A stretch of DNA of 64,000 nucleotides from NCBI GenBank assembly GCA_004369045.1, contig ML213505.1, positions 221,021-285,020 of the forward strand, given 5' to 3'. The notes below the pieces were generated by a model. It was not told the origin of the DNA. It did no database searches and saw nothing but the letters and a program-made list of their open reading frames with translations. Source of the DNA: Heliocybe sulcata. Taxonomy: Eukaryota; Basidiomycota; Agaricomycetes; Gloeophyllales; Gloeophyllaceae. Both the position numbers and the translations under genes were made by a program. Below are positions 35,042 through 46,811 of the stretch, piece by piece; the stretch's first letter is position 1; each line of letters opens with the position of its first letter.

Positions 35042-35534
35042 TTCATCTATATTCAATCTAAATTGCACCTTCTTGTATACCAGTACATCTTCAGGTCTAA
35101 TTGCGAGACTCGCTCCCGAACAACTTACATACCGCGGCACACGAGGCACGGCCAAGAACGAGGTTATTGGGCATTTGTTCGGGAATAACATTCCATTCCA
35201 TTGGATGGGCGTTAATCTAATGATAGGCGATGAGGACTACGACTACAAAGTCTATCCTTTGAGGGAGGTTTGAGATGCAATGCTACGCATACTTGTCTTG
35301 GGAAGTCCATTGTGCTAAAGGAAGAGAACCATAAAGACATATCCACATGAATGGCGATAGAAAGAACTGACATTGAAAGCAGATCAAATAGAGCAATACT
35401 AGCGAAATAGCAACAAGAGGCAGATAGAGACTCAGAGGGTCCGTAAGCCCAAGCCCGTAATGACGAACATGGAAAGGGTCAACATTTCGAGAGAGGCAAG
35501 TGTCAGCGAGGCGTCCTCAGAATGCACCACCAGC
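35042..35534. other. Convergent 3' intergenic region
   Basis: About 490 bp between the cyclin stop and the stop of the membrane protein. No coding signal recognised. Confidence 0.45.
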
Positions 35535-37116
35535 CTAGTCAGAGTACGCTGGCGGCGGTGCCTCCCCAGAACCCCGATTCGCCCCGGACCCGGAGGCAGA
35601 AGGCCCGGGGGGAGACTGCGGCGCCCTCCCCCCATCCCGATGCACAACCACACTCGCCGACTCCCTCCTCGGCCTATACGACGCCTTCTCCCCACGCGTC
35701 GAAGCCGACTCCGAGCCCGCGGCAACAGACGCAGGCGACATCGGCCGGGTCTCCGGATTAGCTACCAGCAGCATCCTCCGCCTGTGCTCCTCCTGCGCAG
35801 TCCCGCTCCCCACACTCTGCGCACTGCCGAACTCGTAGCCTATATCAGAGCCCAGACCCAGGCCGTCGGTGTTGGGATTCCACTCCGCCAACGCAGGTTG
35901 AGCCGTGGGACCAGGGTGATACACTTGCTGTTGCTGGATTAACGGCTGCATGGATCCCGAAGTCGATGGTCTTGATGAGGCTGTGTGCGGTTGGCTGTGA
36001 CTTGGAGAGAGCATCGCTCCGGTTACCATGAGCGGCGTAAGAGAATTATTACGTCCATGAGCGTTGGGCGAAGCAGGATTTGTGCCGGCACCCATAGTCG
36101 GAGATACGGCCAAAGTGTCCGCCGTGGTTTGCGAATGGTGGTCAGCGGACAATGGGGGTGTGGAAGCTCCTACAAGGCCATACTGGTATGGCTTAGGCTC
36201 GCTACCCAAATCCAGAGTCCGCGACTTCGCCCGCTCTACCGGATGTGCGGGAGTGTCGTCGGGGCCGTCGTTAAATATATCGTCAAAGTTGTACCGCCGT
36301 CTCCGCCTGCGAGAACACAGTCACGTTAATCAGATACGTTCACCGAGACGGAACCAATTGCCACGTACCACATGAGCCAAATGATTCCAACCAATGCCAA
36401 AAGCCCGACGACACCACCGATCGTACCGCCAATGATGGGAGCCAGCGCGACATTGCTGTGGCTGCCACCGCTACCACCTTGATTTGACTGAGGCGTTGCG
36501 GGCACTGAAGTCGGAACATATACGGCGGTCGGCGTCCCAGTCGAAGTGAGTGTCAGGACAGTAGTAACCACCGCCCCATCTGCAAGAGTTGTAGCTGCAC
36601 TAGTGGTATAGGTGGACATCGGCGTGGACGTAGTCAGAACGGAGGAGGTCGTAAATGAGGTGCTTGACGAGGAGCTATGGGAGGTGTCTGATGGTGGCGG
36701 CGTCGGAGACGTTGGAGGCGGTGTCGGCGGTGAGGTGGGCGGTTGAGTGGTATCTCCGTTCGAACATGAGGTAGAATAGAGCGTAGCAGTCGCCTGGGTC
36801 TGCGTAACCGTTATGGTAAGGACGGCCGGGACCTGCACAGTACTTTCGCTTCCAGCTATACGTCCAGTCTGTCAAGAGACTGAGACACAGCTCGCATGTG
36901 GTCGCACTCACCAGCAATAGTGCTGACTGCTGTCACCTCCGTCGACGAGATGCACCCGGTCGAATTACCGACCGTACCTGTAGCCAAACATGAATCGGAT
37001 ACGATGGTCGTCACCGAAGCCGGCAAGGTGGTAACCTCATTTGAAAACGATGTCGAGAGCGACTCAGAAACGACAGTCGTATACTGTGTCGCAGTAGGAA
37101 CGGTGTTACACGACAT
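35535..37116 (-). CDS. Single-pass membrane protein with mucin-like Ser/Thr-rich exterior and PPPAY tail
   Basis: Exons 36912-37116, 36369-36855 and 35535-36306 give 487 residues. The N-terminal 205 residues are rich in Ser/Thr/Val with paired Cys (SCNT, DSCLATG, GCISS, TSCSNG) and a Pro-rich stretch (PPTSPPTPPPTSPTPPP), then many Thr repeats suited to O-mannosylation. A hydrophobic helix APIIGGTIGGVVGLLALVGI (about residues 209-230) is followed by a stop-transfer RRRRRY. The cytosolic tail of about 255 residues is Ser/Pro/Gln-rich and ends GEAPPPAYSD, a PPxY motif that WW-domain ubiquitin ligases such as Rsp5 bind. No classical signal peptide is visible. The layout resembles fungal wall-stress sensors (Wsc/Mid2-like), but there is no WSC domain. 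Function unknown. Confidence 0.82.
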
Positions 37117-37757
37117 TCGTCTTTGACTTGAGTAATTATCCTGCGGGCCACGCTATTGTCGAGCTGGTGGTCGGCGTCGGGGAGTTCGTGCAACAGCGAA
37201 AACAGGAGGCTGTGGTGGACGTGAAAGAACGAGCGCCTTGGCCCTTGTTGCACCTAAGGAATGATAGCGCAAGGAAAGAGGGGTCACAAGGCGAACCAAG
37301 AAAGAGAGAAAAGACTAGACGCAGACTCTGCACAGCAGTCGGGTCCCTACCTCAGCCGAGCGACTCTTCCAGACAAAGACACGTGCAAACCTCGTGTTTC
37401 CGGGAAATGCCGGGACCACTTTGGTCCCGCTGCCACAGCCACACTTTTGCTTCGGTCCGTTCACTGTTAGACATTTCAGGGACGCTGGTGGATAGCCACA
37501 GGGTTTACAAGTATACGCAGGGTTTACAAGTATACGCGTGTTTGTTTGACAGAGCTGTCCGATGCGGCGAGCAATACTGTAGGGACAGCGTTATTAAACA
37601 GATTACTTCGAGTCTCAAGACACCAATACGCTATATCACCGATTACACCAAGATATGCACTAGAAAAACAAATTCGAGCAGTCAAGACTCCGAATATTAT
37701 TCTTTATCAGCTATGGATCGGACATGTCAGGGACATCATATAGACTTGAATGTCCAC
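37117..37757. other. Intergenic, promoter of the membrane protein; short direct repeat
   Basis: No gene recognised. An exact two-copy repeat GGGTTTACAAGTATACGC occurs at about 37500-37538. The long open frame on the plus strand crossing this region has no motif and overlaps a coding gene on the other strand. Confidence 0.45.
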
Positions 37758-38543
37758 TTACCTCGTTGCCGTCCGTCTCATTTCTTTCCGCTGAGGGATA
37801 TCCTTCTTTCCAAGCGCCTGCACTTGGCTCTTCTCGTCGGGTATCTCAGAATCCGAATTCACGCCTCCTTCGGACTCCTCAGACCTGATGATCGACAGCC
37901 GCCTGTACAACTCCAGGTCTATCTCTTCTTCCCATGCCCTGCCTTCTTCCACCTTCTCCTGGGTATCCGGATGACGCTCCCTGGGACTCTGATGTATAAG
38001 GTGAACCTGTTTGACCTCGACAGCGGCTTCATTGTCGACGTTCTGCTCGCTATCCACAGGAGAAACCACCTCGTGTTTCCGTGCGACCTTCCTCCACAAA
38101 CTTCGGCTCACGTCCGCCATCCTCCTCCCGAGCACTATAACAGGGTCTTCCTCTTTCGTGGGACTTGATATTGTCGATACCGTCACTGTCTCCCCTCCAT
38201 CCGTGACATAAATAGTCTCCCCTCGTTCTGCTGCGGCCTGCATCTCCTGCATCAATCGCCTATTCCGCAAGATCTGCGAGCGCGATCCGACACCATACTG
38301 GAACGATGGGTGACGGGATCGAGGTTTCTCCGCAACAGGCAGGGGGGCGAACTTGACAGTAGATCCGTTACTGTGCGTCGGGAGGGACGGAAGTGATCGT
38401 GCTGTGTGCAGCTCGGTGGAGGGTATACTGAGGGAGGGGTCGCGCGAAGACTCCGGACTGGATGACGGAGAGGCGGGGAAGGAATGGAATTTCTCTTCTA
38501 TGCACAGTAACGAGTGACTGGGGTTGGATTCGTCGGCAGACAT
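37758..38543 (-). CDS. Uncharacterised protein, acidic/charged, no known domain
   Basis: A single open frame of 261 residues from MSADESNPSHSLLCIEEKF. The first 100 residues are Ser/Pro-rich with SLPSLPTHS; the middle holds RNRRLMQEMQAAAERGETIY and VIVLGRRMADVSRSLWRKV, predicted amphipathic helices; the C-terminal third is charged, with EEEIDLELYRRLSIIRSEE. The last codons (ACG AGG TAA GTG) double as a perfect GTAAGT donor; splicing to CATAG at 37708-37712 would change only the last residue. Divergent from IML1 with 394 bp between starts. I do not recognise the family; codon usage and conserved-looking basic/aliphatic helices argue for a real gene. Confidence 0.65.
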   Translation of the reverse strand: MSADESNPSHSLLCIEEKFHSFPASPSSSPESSRDPSLSIPSTELHTARSLPSLPTHSNGSTVKFAPLPVAEKPRSRHPSFQYGVGSRSQILRNRRLMQEMQAAAERGETIYVTDGGETVTVSTISSPTKEEDPVIVLGRRMADVSRSLWRKVARKHEVVSPVDSEQNVDNEAAVEVKQVHLIHQSPRERHPDTQEKVEEGRAWEEEIDLELYRRLSIIRSEESEGGVNSDSEIPDEKSQVQALGKKDIPQRKEMRRTATR

Positions 38544-38937
38544 GATTTCAAGAAAGAAGGGTATACGCGTAGCAAGCGTTAGCAGGTAGACAGAGCGAGG
38601 CTGAGGTCCTCTATAAATTAGTGCCAGTCGGCAGCCCCAGGCAAGAAAACGAAGGAACCCTAGACGAGATGCAGACGACGACAGCGACAAAACGGAAGGT
38701 AACCGGTTAACGAGCCCTGCCGACACTTTTGGGTTTTCGGGCGAACTGATGGTGCCTCTAAGCGAGCCATCAATTCCATCATGCGGCATTGCAACTGCGT
38801 CGGAGCCGCCTATCGCGGGGCGCGTCTGGGCTCGTCTACTGAAACGTACAAAACTTGGCTTGGTTGAGGAATCTGCGTCTACAGCGTCTACAGTCCAATG
38901 AATGTGATCTAAGCCAGTATCACTACATAGCAGCAGT

Positions 38938-41900
38938 ATGTCGACGTCCCGCCAAGAATCGCAGCACCCGCAGTTCACCCGCCGTCGGTCCAACACTGCG
39001 ACTTCGCTCTTCAAAGGCCCAGTAGCGCCTCTCAAAGTAGGAGACAAAAAGACGTTCACAATATGGGTCCACGATCCCAAAGACTCGCCGAATGTGCTAT
39101 TCAACCAGACACTATGGCCGGGGATCGCGGAAGGAGACATGCTCTCAGTTCGCTCGCCCGGGGCAGACGAGTCGGCCGGGTTCTTCTTTGTCGTGTCCAA
39201 GGACGAGGGTAATGTGAAACCACCCCAGGTGCAGGTCACATCTCACCCTCGACTGTTGAGCTACTGGGCGGTCAATGGTTTGACCATGGATTCGCTTTAG
39301 ATCCGTACCCCGACATATGGCCGATACCTTCGGGATGAGAAATAATGGCGAGGTCTTGTTAACCAAGGTACATCTGCTGGAGTTATAAACTTCCAGACGG
39401 AACTTACATCGTTCTTATAGGTCGAGAAAGACAAATTCTCCGCTGATCATATCGAGTTCATATTCCAAGACCAGTATCTTGGCAGAAATGATATGTGGAG
39501 GCTCGGAAAGCAGCTTGTGGGCCAATGTGTCTACGTCGAACAAGATGTATCCTTTATTGGTGCCTTTGCTGCGAAGATACAGGCTATATTCATTGATGGC
39601 AAGCGGGTACGGGATCATCTGCGCACAACAATCGTGAGCCATATTTATATCAATGATTCTAGGTATCGGCGGCGTATGTCACATCCGCCACCAGAGCTAT
39701 ATATCGCTCTCTCACAGCCCGGACGACCATATTCATCCAAGTCTGCCGAGAGCTCTGGGAGTTCGCTGGCGACGGCGAACGGTACACCGAAAAAATCATA
39801 CACTCCTTCCTCCCAGCGCTGTTCAACAAATGGCGCGAAGCCGGTACAAACCACATCGTGACCATAGTTCTAATATCGAGAGTGTACTATGATGCCTCCG
39901 AAACCGAGTATGCTGCTGGTCCACTCCGCCGAGACGATGACGGCAACTGGTACAAGGACTTCTACAAGGTTATCACGGATCTGGAGGTTATATATGATTG
40001 GAAGCCTACTTTGCTCATATTGAAGGACTCCTTCGTGGCGTTCCAGCGTGATATCCTGCTCACCCACCACTACCACCGAGCTCTAGTTGGCTTTCCTTCC
40101 CAAGCCTCTGAGGATCCTCTGGATCAGGTGCGACTAGTCGGCCGTCTCTCATGCGCTCATGAAGGCCCCATCCTTGAGGCCATCAATTTGGGTCTGAACC
40201 CGACAGAAACCCATTACATCGACCGCTCGCTATCTCAGACCGGAGCACCGACGATTCTCATCACTCCCGGAACAGGCTACTACAAGGTGTCGAAACAGCT
40301 GCTTAGATTGACTACGGTCCGTATGTTGGACCAAGGTTTTGGCCTGGATCTGGTCTCTTTGGCGAAGCCACCCTTGCACCAGAGCCCTATATTCTCATTT
40401 AAGGGTATCGAGCCTGAGCTTCGTGCTGAAAGAGATGGAAGACTAGGACCGCGGATAGTTGATCCGCTTTGGGGCGGTGACGATGACCTTGAGGAATCTC
40501 CCGGGCGGGAGAGGACCACGTTCTGGTGGGACCCGTTCTGGATGACGGTGTCCTTCTGGGACAAACAAATGGACTTGCCGTTCAGAGAAGATAGGTAGGC
40601 GAACCACTTGCCCCGTAAGTCATGACAATATTAATCCCTGGGTTAGGTTTATAGCTCGTGCCAAGATGTACGAAGTTGAGATGCTGGGTCTTCTGGACCA
40701 TGATGTCCTCTCCAGCATCGAGGTACCCTTCATACCAGAGCAACGGACTGAAGTCGGGACTCCATCTTCCGAAACTGAGCCAGACAACAAGCTGTCCAAA
40801 CTAGAGGCCGATTTGTTCGACCAGAACGTGTTCTCATTTCACCGAGAGCGAAAGCCCAGTACAAGTACAACAGGACGAAATTCCCTGGCCTCCTCCGTCA
40901 GCGGTACCATAGTTGCACCTTCGTCGCTCCGGTCTTCCATCATGTCCCACCGGTCCTCCATGATCTCGCAGGGCACTATATCGAGTTCTAACAAGATTCA
41001 TCCGATTGAAGAGAGCCCTCTGAGATCCCATCGTGACTTGCCAGAGGAACACCCTTCTGATTCGGAGCGTCCGTTATCCACGGCCTCCTTTCATGGGTTA
41101 AGCTCCTCACCTTCTCAATCATCGATAATGTCGAGTCGGTCAACTGTATCGGCGCGCACAGTGTCGTCTGTGAACCCGGATGGGCGACCTCGAAGACCAG
41201 GGTCGGTCCGTAGCGTCTTGAGTACTAGGTTCTCTGCCCCCAATTGGTTGTTCAACCCCTTTCGGAGCGGACCTAGTCATCCGGAAACATCTCCTATCAC
41301 TGCGGCCGGCGCCCCTGCAACCAACAGTGAAACGCCGATTTCTACTGTGTTAGATGCCACTTCCACTACTCCGACCGCCGCTACACCTATATCGCGAGGC
41401 CCGCTGCCGGTGACCATTAGGAATGCTGCGCCAAGACGATTGGCGGCAAATAGGACCCTTGAGGAGGACACTTTTGGTCCCCAGCGAAGGCTTTCCTCCC
41501 CGATGAATACTCCTCCTACACGAGATGACACGAGTTTCGGCACCAGGAGGAACACCGCTTTGAGTCTATCGATTCCTCCGATTTCTTCGTCTCCCAGCTT
41601 CAGGACGAATCCATCCAGGCCGAGGGCTTCTGTTGCGCCAAGCCAATCCACGTTGGCTCGCCGCTGGGAACATATGTTTGCTCAACCGTTGTACAAGCAT
41701 GACATCAAGTGGAAGTCTATGACCACACCTGGATGCCTTCCACTCACGACGGAGTACTTCCCTTCTACCTCCGATCTTGAGAATTCATACGACGTACATG
41801 AGTACGGGATATACATCGACCCTACGGAAATCAGATCCTTCCTGGTAAAGCCTCCCAACGTCAGTGGTTCTCCAGATCAAGAACGGCGGGCATGGGCCTT

Positions 41901-43963
41901 GATGATCATGAGAGTCATGGCGGCTGTGAGGTTGGCGCAGGGCTTTCAATTCATTCTGCAACCGAAGCGGGTGCATGGGGAAGATGAGCGGAATCCTCTA
42001 CGACGGACGCAGTCCTTCATGACGGATGAAGAGCTGATTCCTAAATTTGGGGGTGCTTCGCAAGTTCTGGTTTCTCCTGATGAACCCGTGTACCTCAGCA
42101 TGAGCAACGAGATCCACCGTATCTCATATAACCGTGAAGGCGAAACGGTGCAGATCCGACGATATGTCAGACGGATGCCTCCACTTCGTCCCTTCCAGTA
42201 TCAGTGTCTAATATGGCCGAAACTCGGCGTGGGCTATACCGAGTTGAAGACGTCCTTCGTGTCTCATGGCCTGGAGAACTATCTCTGGAATAGGTGGGTG
42301 ACGCCCTGTCTCGGGTTATCGCCTCACTAATGGTTCTCAGACTAGACATGGTTGTTGCGGGCGTGGAGCCGCAATTCAACGAGTCCTTAAGATATTGGAG
42401 AACCCGTTTCGTGGTCATACCAACAGCGGAGTCACCCTCTGCAACTATCGGCCCTGCTGGTGAAAAGCTTAATGAAGAGGAGATACGACTATTCGGCATG
42501 GACAAGCTCGCTGAGCTTTTCACCCGTCTTCGTTGGCGACCACCAGAAGAGAAGAACAGTCCTGTCACTCCCGTACGATTCCTGCCCACAGACCTCGGAC
42601 CTACGACATGTCTCTTTGACGAACACCTCGTCGCGCAGCTGGACGAGATCCACGCCAAAGGACCTCTGAAGAAGAAAGCCAAGAGCGATAAGGATATAGC
42701 GAATATGTCTGTTGCCAACATCGCCAAAGCTATGCGGGAAGACGATGGCGTGCCAATCAAAGACCGTCGGTGGCACAGCAGGAGATACACAAGCGTTTTC
42801 ACTGGTACAGATTTCGTTTCTTGGCTGGTGCGGGAGTTCAGAGACGTTTCCACTCGGGAGCAAGGCGTGGAAGTCGGGCAGAAGTTATTAGATCAGGGAC
42901 TGTTCGAACATGCGAGAGGAACACACGGCTTTCTGGACGGGTAGGTTCCATACAATATCCAAGACAGGCCTACAGCTTACTTTTATCACTCTAGTCATTA
43001 TTTCTACCAGCTCAAAGGCGAATTCGCTGTTCCCATGACACCAAAAACCGGCGGATGGTTTGGCAGATCGTCTCGCCACGTATCTAACGCTGAAGACACT
43101 ATCCCACGCTCAGGGTACTATCCCTCGAGTTCAGCAAAGGTGAACAGTCCCAGGAAGGCGAAAAGACAGCTCATTTTGAGTCAGAGCATGATTATCGACA
43201 TAGACCCAGCAAAGGTGCGTCCAAAGTACGTTCAAACTAGGATGAGCTGACGAGATGTGCGTTTTTCTGCTTTCAGAGAAGCGACCAGGCCGAATGTGTG
43301 GTCCTGCATCACGATATTATCCACAACCCAGCAACGTGCTTTCACTTTGAATTGCACTGGATAGGAACCACGGCGCGGTGCATCGAGGACATTCTGCGTC
43401 AATGGAGCCGTACAATCGAGAGATACGGCTTGAAGCTAGTCGAAGCTTACGTCGGCCAAATTGCGGACATCAGAGACCGCAATGCTTTCCAGTCCTGCTT
43501 CCCCATCCGCCTCGTTATCCCTCCACCTTTCGTCCCTGGCATGGAGAGTCGCGTGCCGGAAGGCGCACAAGCGGCGTATTACTTCGAATATGCGCTCCTC
43601 AGGCGATTCGGATTCGTTTTGGACATCGAGGCAGCCCATCTATATCCAGACCAGGTGGATGTGAACTATTCGTATCGCCGATCGTCCTTCAGCTACTCTC
43701 AGTTCATCCATCGTTCAGGGGTAGCTTTCGTCCAGGTCCTGCCGAACGGGCGCGGCTTCCTGTTTCTGACCAATCGCCTCTTAGCTCCTGGGAGAATGGG
43801 GACGCTGAAGAGCAAAGAGCAGCGGCCGGCGATTGCGGCGGAAGAGCTCAGAGTCAGGCTCCACGCGTTCTGTGAAGACGCTAAGCAGTTAATGCAATTT
43901 TATGATGAAGAGCAGGCACATTTGCATGATGCGCAGGAGGAACCGGATCCGATCAGTATATAG
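38938..43963 (+). CDS. IML1: Iml1/DEPDC5, GATOR1 (SEACIT) subunit, GAP complex for Gtr1
   Basis: Iml1 is the core of the Iml1-Npr2-Npr3 complex that makes Gtr1 hydrolyse GTP and so shuts TORC1 off in nitrogen starvation. Exons 38938-39230, 39301-39367, 39421-39606, 39663-40594, 40647-42293, 42341-42940, 42995-43214 and 43277-43963 give 1543 residues, close to yeast Iml1 (about 1580). N-terminal blocks: TFTIWVHDPKDSPN, ADTFGMRNNGEVLLTK, FIFQDQYLGRNDMWRL, AIYRSLTARTTIFIQVCREL; then RDILLTHHYHRALVGF. A Ser-rich linker precedes the DEP domain (about 1165-1260, RYTSVFTGTDFVSWLV). The C-terminal domain holds FHFELHWIGTTARCIEDILR. The first intron fits only with a GC donor (GT|GCAGGT) or an unusual site, judged by phase. 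Stop lies 18 bp from the NAA20 stop. Confidence 0.94.
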
Positions 43964-43981
43964 CGTAGTTGGCCCTTCTCG

Positions 43982-44769
43982 TTACAATACACTGCCGTCG
44001 TGCGCGCTCACGACTACATCTCTGCCATTGGCGCGTACGGACCGTCGTTGAGGATCTCGGGATAGAGGTTTACGCATGTCTGTACATGAAACCCATTGAG
44101 CTGAAAGTGCAGACCGAGAGAAGAGCTGGTGCACGTACCGAAGGCGTCCTCTTCATCTCTCCCTCCAGGCCCCAGTCCCAAATTCCCATAATACTCCCGT
44201 ACCCTTCGGTAGACGCTATACCCAAGGCCTTCATACATCCCTATCGCAACCTTGTTCATACAGCGGACGTATAGGTCCACGAAGAAGCCCTTGTATGTCT
44301 CGTCTGAGACAAACTCCAGGAGGGCCATCATCTTGCGCCCCAAGGAAAGACGGCGGTACTCCGGAGCGACGGACAGCGCTGTGACGTGTCCGTGCCACTC
44401 CGTACCGGTGCCTTCGGCCTTTCCAAGGACTGTGAGGGGGTAAGATACAATGCGGACTCCCGGGAAAGTAATGAAGGGACGCACCATAGCCCATTAGCCG
44501 GCCGCTGGGTGCTTCTTGCACGCAACAGAGGTCGGGCCACCTCGTCAGGTATTGCAGGTAGAATGAGATGCCATACTGATAGAACTGCTTATGAGCATCG
44601 TTCAATTGCTATGCAGAGCGCACATACCGTCTCAGTCCAAACATCCAAGTTACTGCCGCCGGCGACATCCGTTGTCTCAAAAGAGGTGAAGGATCTGGGA
44701 CTGATGGTAAACTCACATGTTGTTGAACTTGAAGATGTCCGTAGCTCTAAATGGTCGCAGCACGCTCAT
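43982..44769 (-). CDS. NAA20: NatB catalytic subunit, N-alpha-acetyltransferase Naa20 (Nat3/Nat5)
   Basis: Naa20 acetylates protein N-termini beginning Met-Asp/Glu/Asn/Gln, acting at the ribosome with Naa25. Exons are about 44717-44769, 44629-44652, 44485-44575, 44139-44429 and 43982-44079, 185 residues. Conserved parts: MSVLRPFRATDIFKFNN, NLDVWTET, SFYLQYLTRWPDLC, GKAEGTGTEWHGHVTALSVA, the acetyl-CoA loop RRLSLGRKMM, FFVDLYVRCMNKVAIGMYEG, LGYSVYRRVREYY, and the terminal DMRKPLSRDP. Exon 2 is only about 25 nt. The tail after DMRKPLSRD is basic. Length and motif order match yeast Nat3 (195). Its 3' end is nearly fused to that of IML1. Confidence 0.93.
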
Positions 44770-45476
44770 GGCTTGATTCCTGGGATGCTCGCTGAGTAGC
44801 TTTTGGGTTGTGTATGGTCGGAAATCAAGCGCAACATCTTCGGCGAGTCCGCGACCCGTTTTGCACCGATCCCGACGCCCCCTGGCGCAGCTGTAAATCT
44901 TCTTGCTCGGGCAGCTACGAGTCAAGTAACTTCATCAAACTCGTGTCTTAGACTGCAGACGCATGTTGATGGATAAAGGTACCCCGCATTTATCGATGGA
45001 TTAAGGGTTTGACTCTAAAATCTGCATCTATATGGACACAGCCGCGTACATCCGCATATTATGGAGCTCAATTTGGGCAACAAGCGGCCTGCAAGCACAA
45101 TAACGTGCCTTATCGATGAGAACGACTGCTTTTGCGCGGACAAGGTCGTCGCAACCGCGGGATACTGGCCGAAGCCCCTTACACATGGCCGCCCAATTTA
45201 GTAAGTGCCCCTTCCATTGTAGGAAGGCTGTGGCATACTACCCGACTCTTTGTTCCTTGCCTCGAGGAGCACAATAGCCGACAGAATGATCGTTGAACCG
45301 TATCGATAGGTATAAAATGCTGAGCACGGGCTTGGGGTCGCCACCTTTTGGTCACTCACGCCCCTGCAAGCTTTCTCGTCCTCCAACTCCTCTGAAAGTG
45401 CTGGACACTCCTGTTCTTGATACGATTTAGAGGTTCTGCGTCTCTGAATTAACGACTTGATCATCTATTATTCATC
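44770..45476. promoter_or_regulatory. Divergent promoter region NAA20 / DUF7598 gene, with TATA box
   Basis: Seven hundred bases with no coding signal. A TATAAAA box at 45311-45317 lies 160 bp ahead of the downstream ATG. CGATAAGGC/TTATCGAT-like strings recur (45000, 45110, 45300). Confidence 0.45.
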
Positions 45477-46478
45477 ATGATACTGCCCAACGCTCGCGGT
45501 TGTTAGTTCCATCTCCCACATTCTCTGAGCGCGGATCTCATAGATGGAAATAGATGTCTTCATCGGCCTCAACGTCATCCGTATCCTGAGCCTGATCGCC
45601 CTCTTGCTTGTCTTCATCAGCAGCATCATAGTCATGGTGCACGATGTTGGAGCCGTGAACGACTTCCTCTCCGCGACGTCAGCTGACGATGCCACCGCCG
45701 AGGCCATGGAGGACTGCGACTACATCGGCGACAGCACCGTCCCCAACCAGCCCGCAGGCGCCTTCTGGGCCGTGCTCAACCGCCTGCTGATCATATTCCA
45801 AGTGATCATCCTCATGATGGCCGAGATTGGATGGCCCGCTCCGTTCTTCGAGAAGTACTTCCCCGTCCTCGGGAAAGAGTTCGGCTTGGGCGCGCTCGGC
45901 GTCTTCCAAATTTTGTTCGTTTCATTCCATTCACCTTGTATCCCGACCCGGAGCTGAACGAGACATCCACAGGATCGGCGCCGCAATCCTCTCGCACCAC
46001 GTCGACAAGTTCACGCAAGTCGCCGCCTTCTTCCTCTTCGCCATCGGGCTGCTTAACCTCATCCTCGGCCTCATCTTCCGCGAATCCGCCAAGGCCCGCC
46101 GGTCAATCACCTCCTGGCGCGCCGAGCGCAAAGGCGTGCTGCCCACCATCAAGGACATCCGCCCGCAGGCCACGGGCTCGACCGCGCGGACGTACTACAG
46201 CGATAACGAGAAGGCACATGCGTTGGAGTCGGAGTACGGCAGCATGAAGAGCCACAAGGGGTATGGGTTTGGCAGGCAAGGGGAGAAGGCTGCTGGGTTG
46301 AAAGGTAGCCCTAGTTTTCTCATTTCTTATACTATTTCTGACGATATTTGGCTACTTAGGTTTCCTCATCTCCAAGCCTATCGAATCGCTCCCGCGATAC
46401 TCACCCGCAACCAAACCCAAGCGGGAGTCCGCCCCGCGCACCAACCCCTTCATTCGGTCCAGCGCCACGGCATTCTAA
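45477..46478 (+). CDS. Four-helix membrane protein of the fungal DUF7598 type
   Basis: Exons 45477-45498, 45554-45914, 45973-46304 and 46360-46478 give 277 residues. Exon 1 codes only MILPNAR and is joined through a GTTGTT donor to DVFIGLNVIRILSLIALLLV. Predicted membrane helices: about 9-33 (LIALLLVFISSIIVMV), 76-98 (LLIIFQVIILMMAEIGWP), 118-132 (GLGALGVFQILIGAAIL) and 145-165 (AAFFLFAIGLLNLILGLIF). The exterior loop holds paired Cys-Asp. A cytosolic tail of about 110 residues is basic and ends KRESAPRTNPF. The DUF7598 label is from memory of similar fungal proteins. An alternative start at the ATG inside intron 1 (45544) would give a slightly different N-terminus but is less consistent with the family. 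Confidence 0.78.
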
Positions 46479-46811
46479 ACCTTCAATCAACCTCATTCGA
46501 CGACCATTCACATGCAAACCTCTATTGAATTTGACCGCTTCTGCTGGGCAAAGCGACGAAACCATAATGCACAAATTATCGACACGAACCTGCCGCGAGC
46601 CTCAGCGAGTCTCAGACATTGATTGACCTTCCTTGATGGATAATGTACAGTAGTACCGTGCGTAATATATGCGCCTCTTGTAGCCATAGCTCTGTACGAT
46701 ATTCCAGAGCCGCCCGGTTGCGGTAATCGCTGTATATTATAAGGATTAATGGACAGTGATATATGAGCCCGTCCGAGAGTATCAATTGAGGTTCAGGCCT
46801 CAGGAGCTGGC
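46479..46811. other. Convergent 3' intergenic region
   Basis: About 330 bp between the stops of the DUF7598 gene and the zinc-knuckle gene. No coding signal seen. Confidence 0.45.

Noticed and set aside
44629-44652. Apparent one-base frame shift in NAA20 exon 2
   Set aside because: Base counting at the line break was at fault; the reading frame through VWTET and the total length of 185 residues are consistent.
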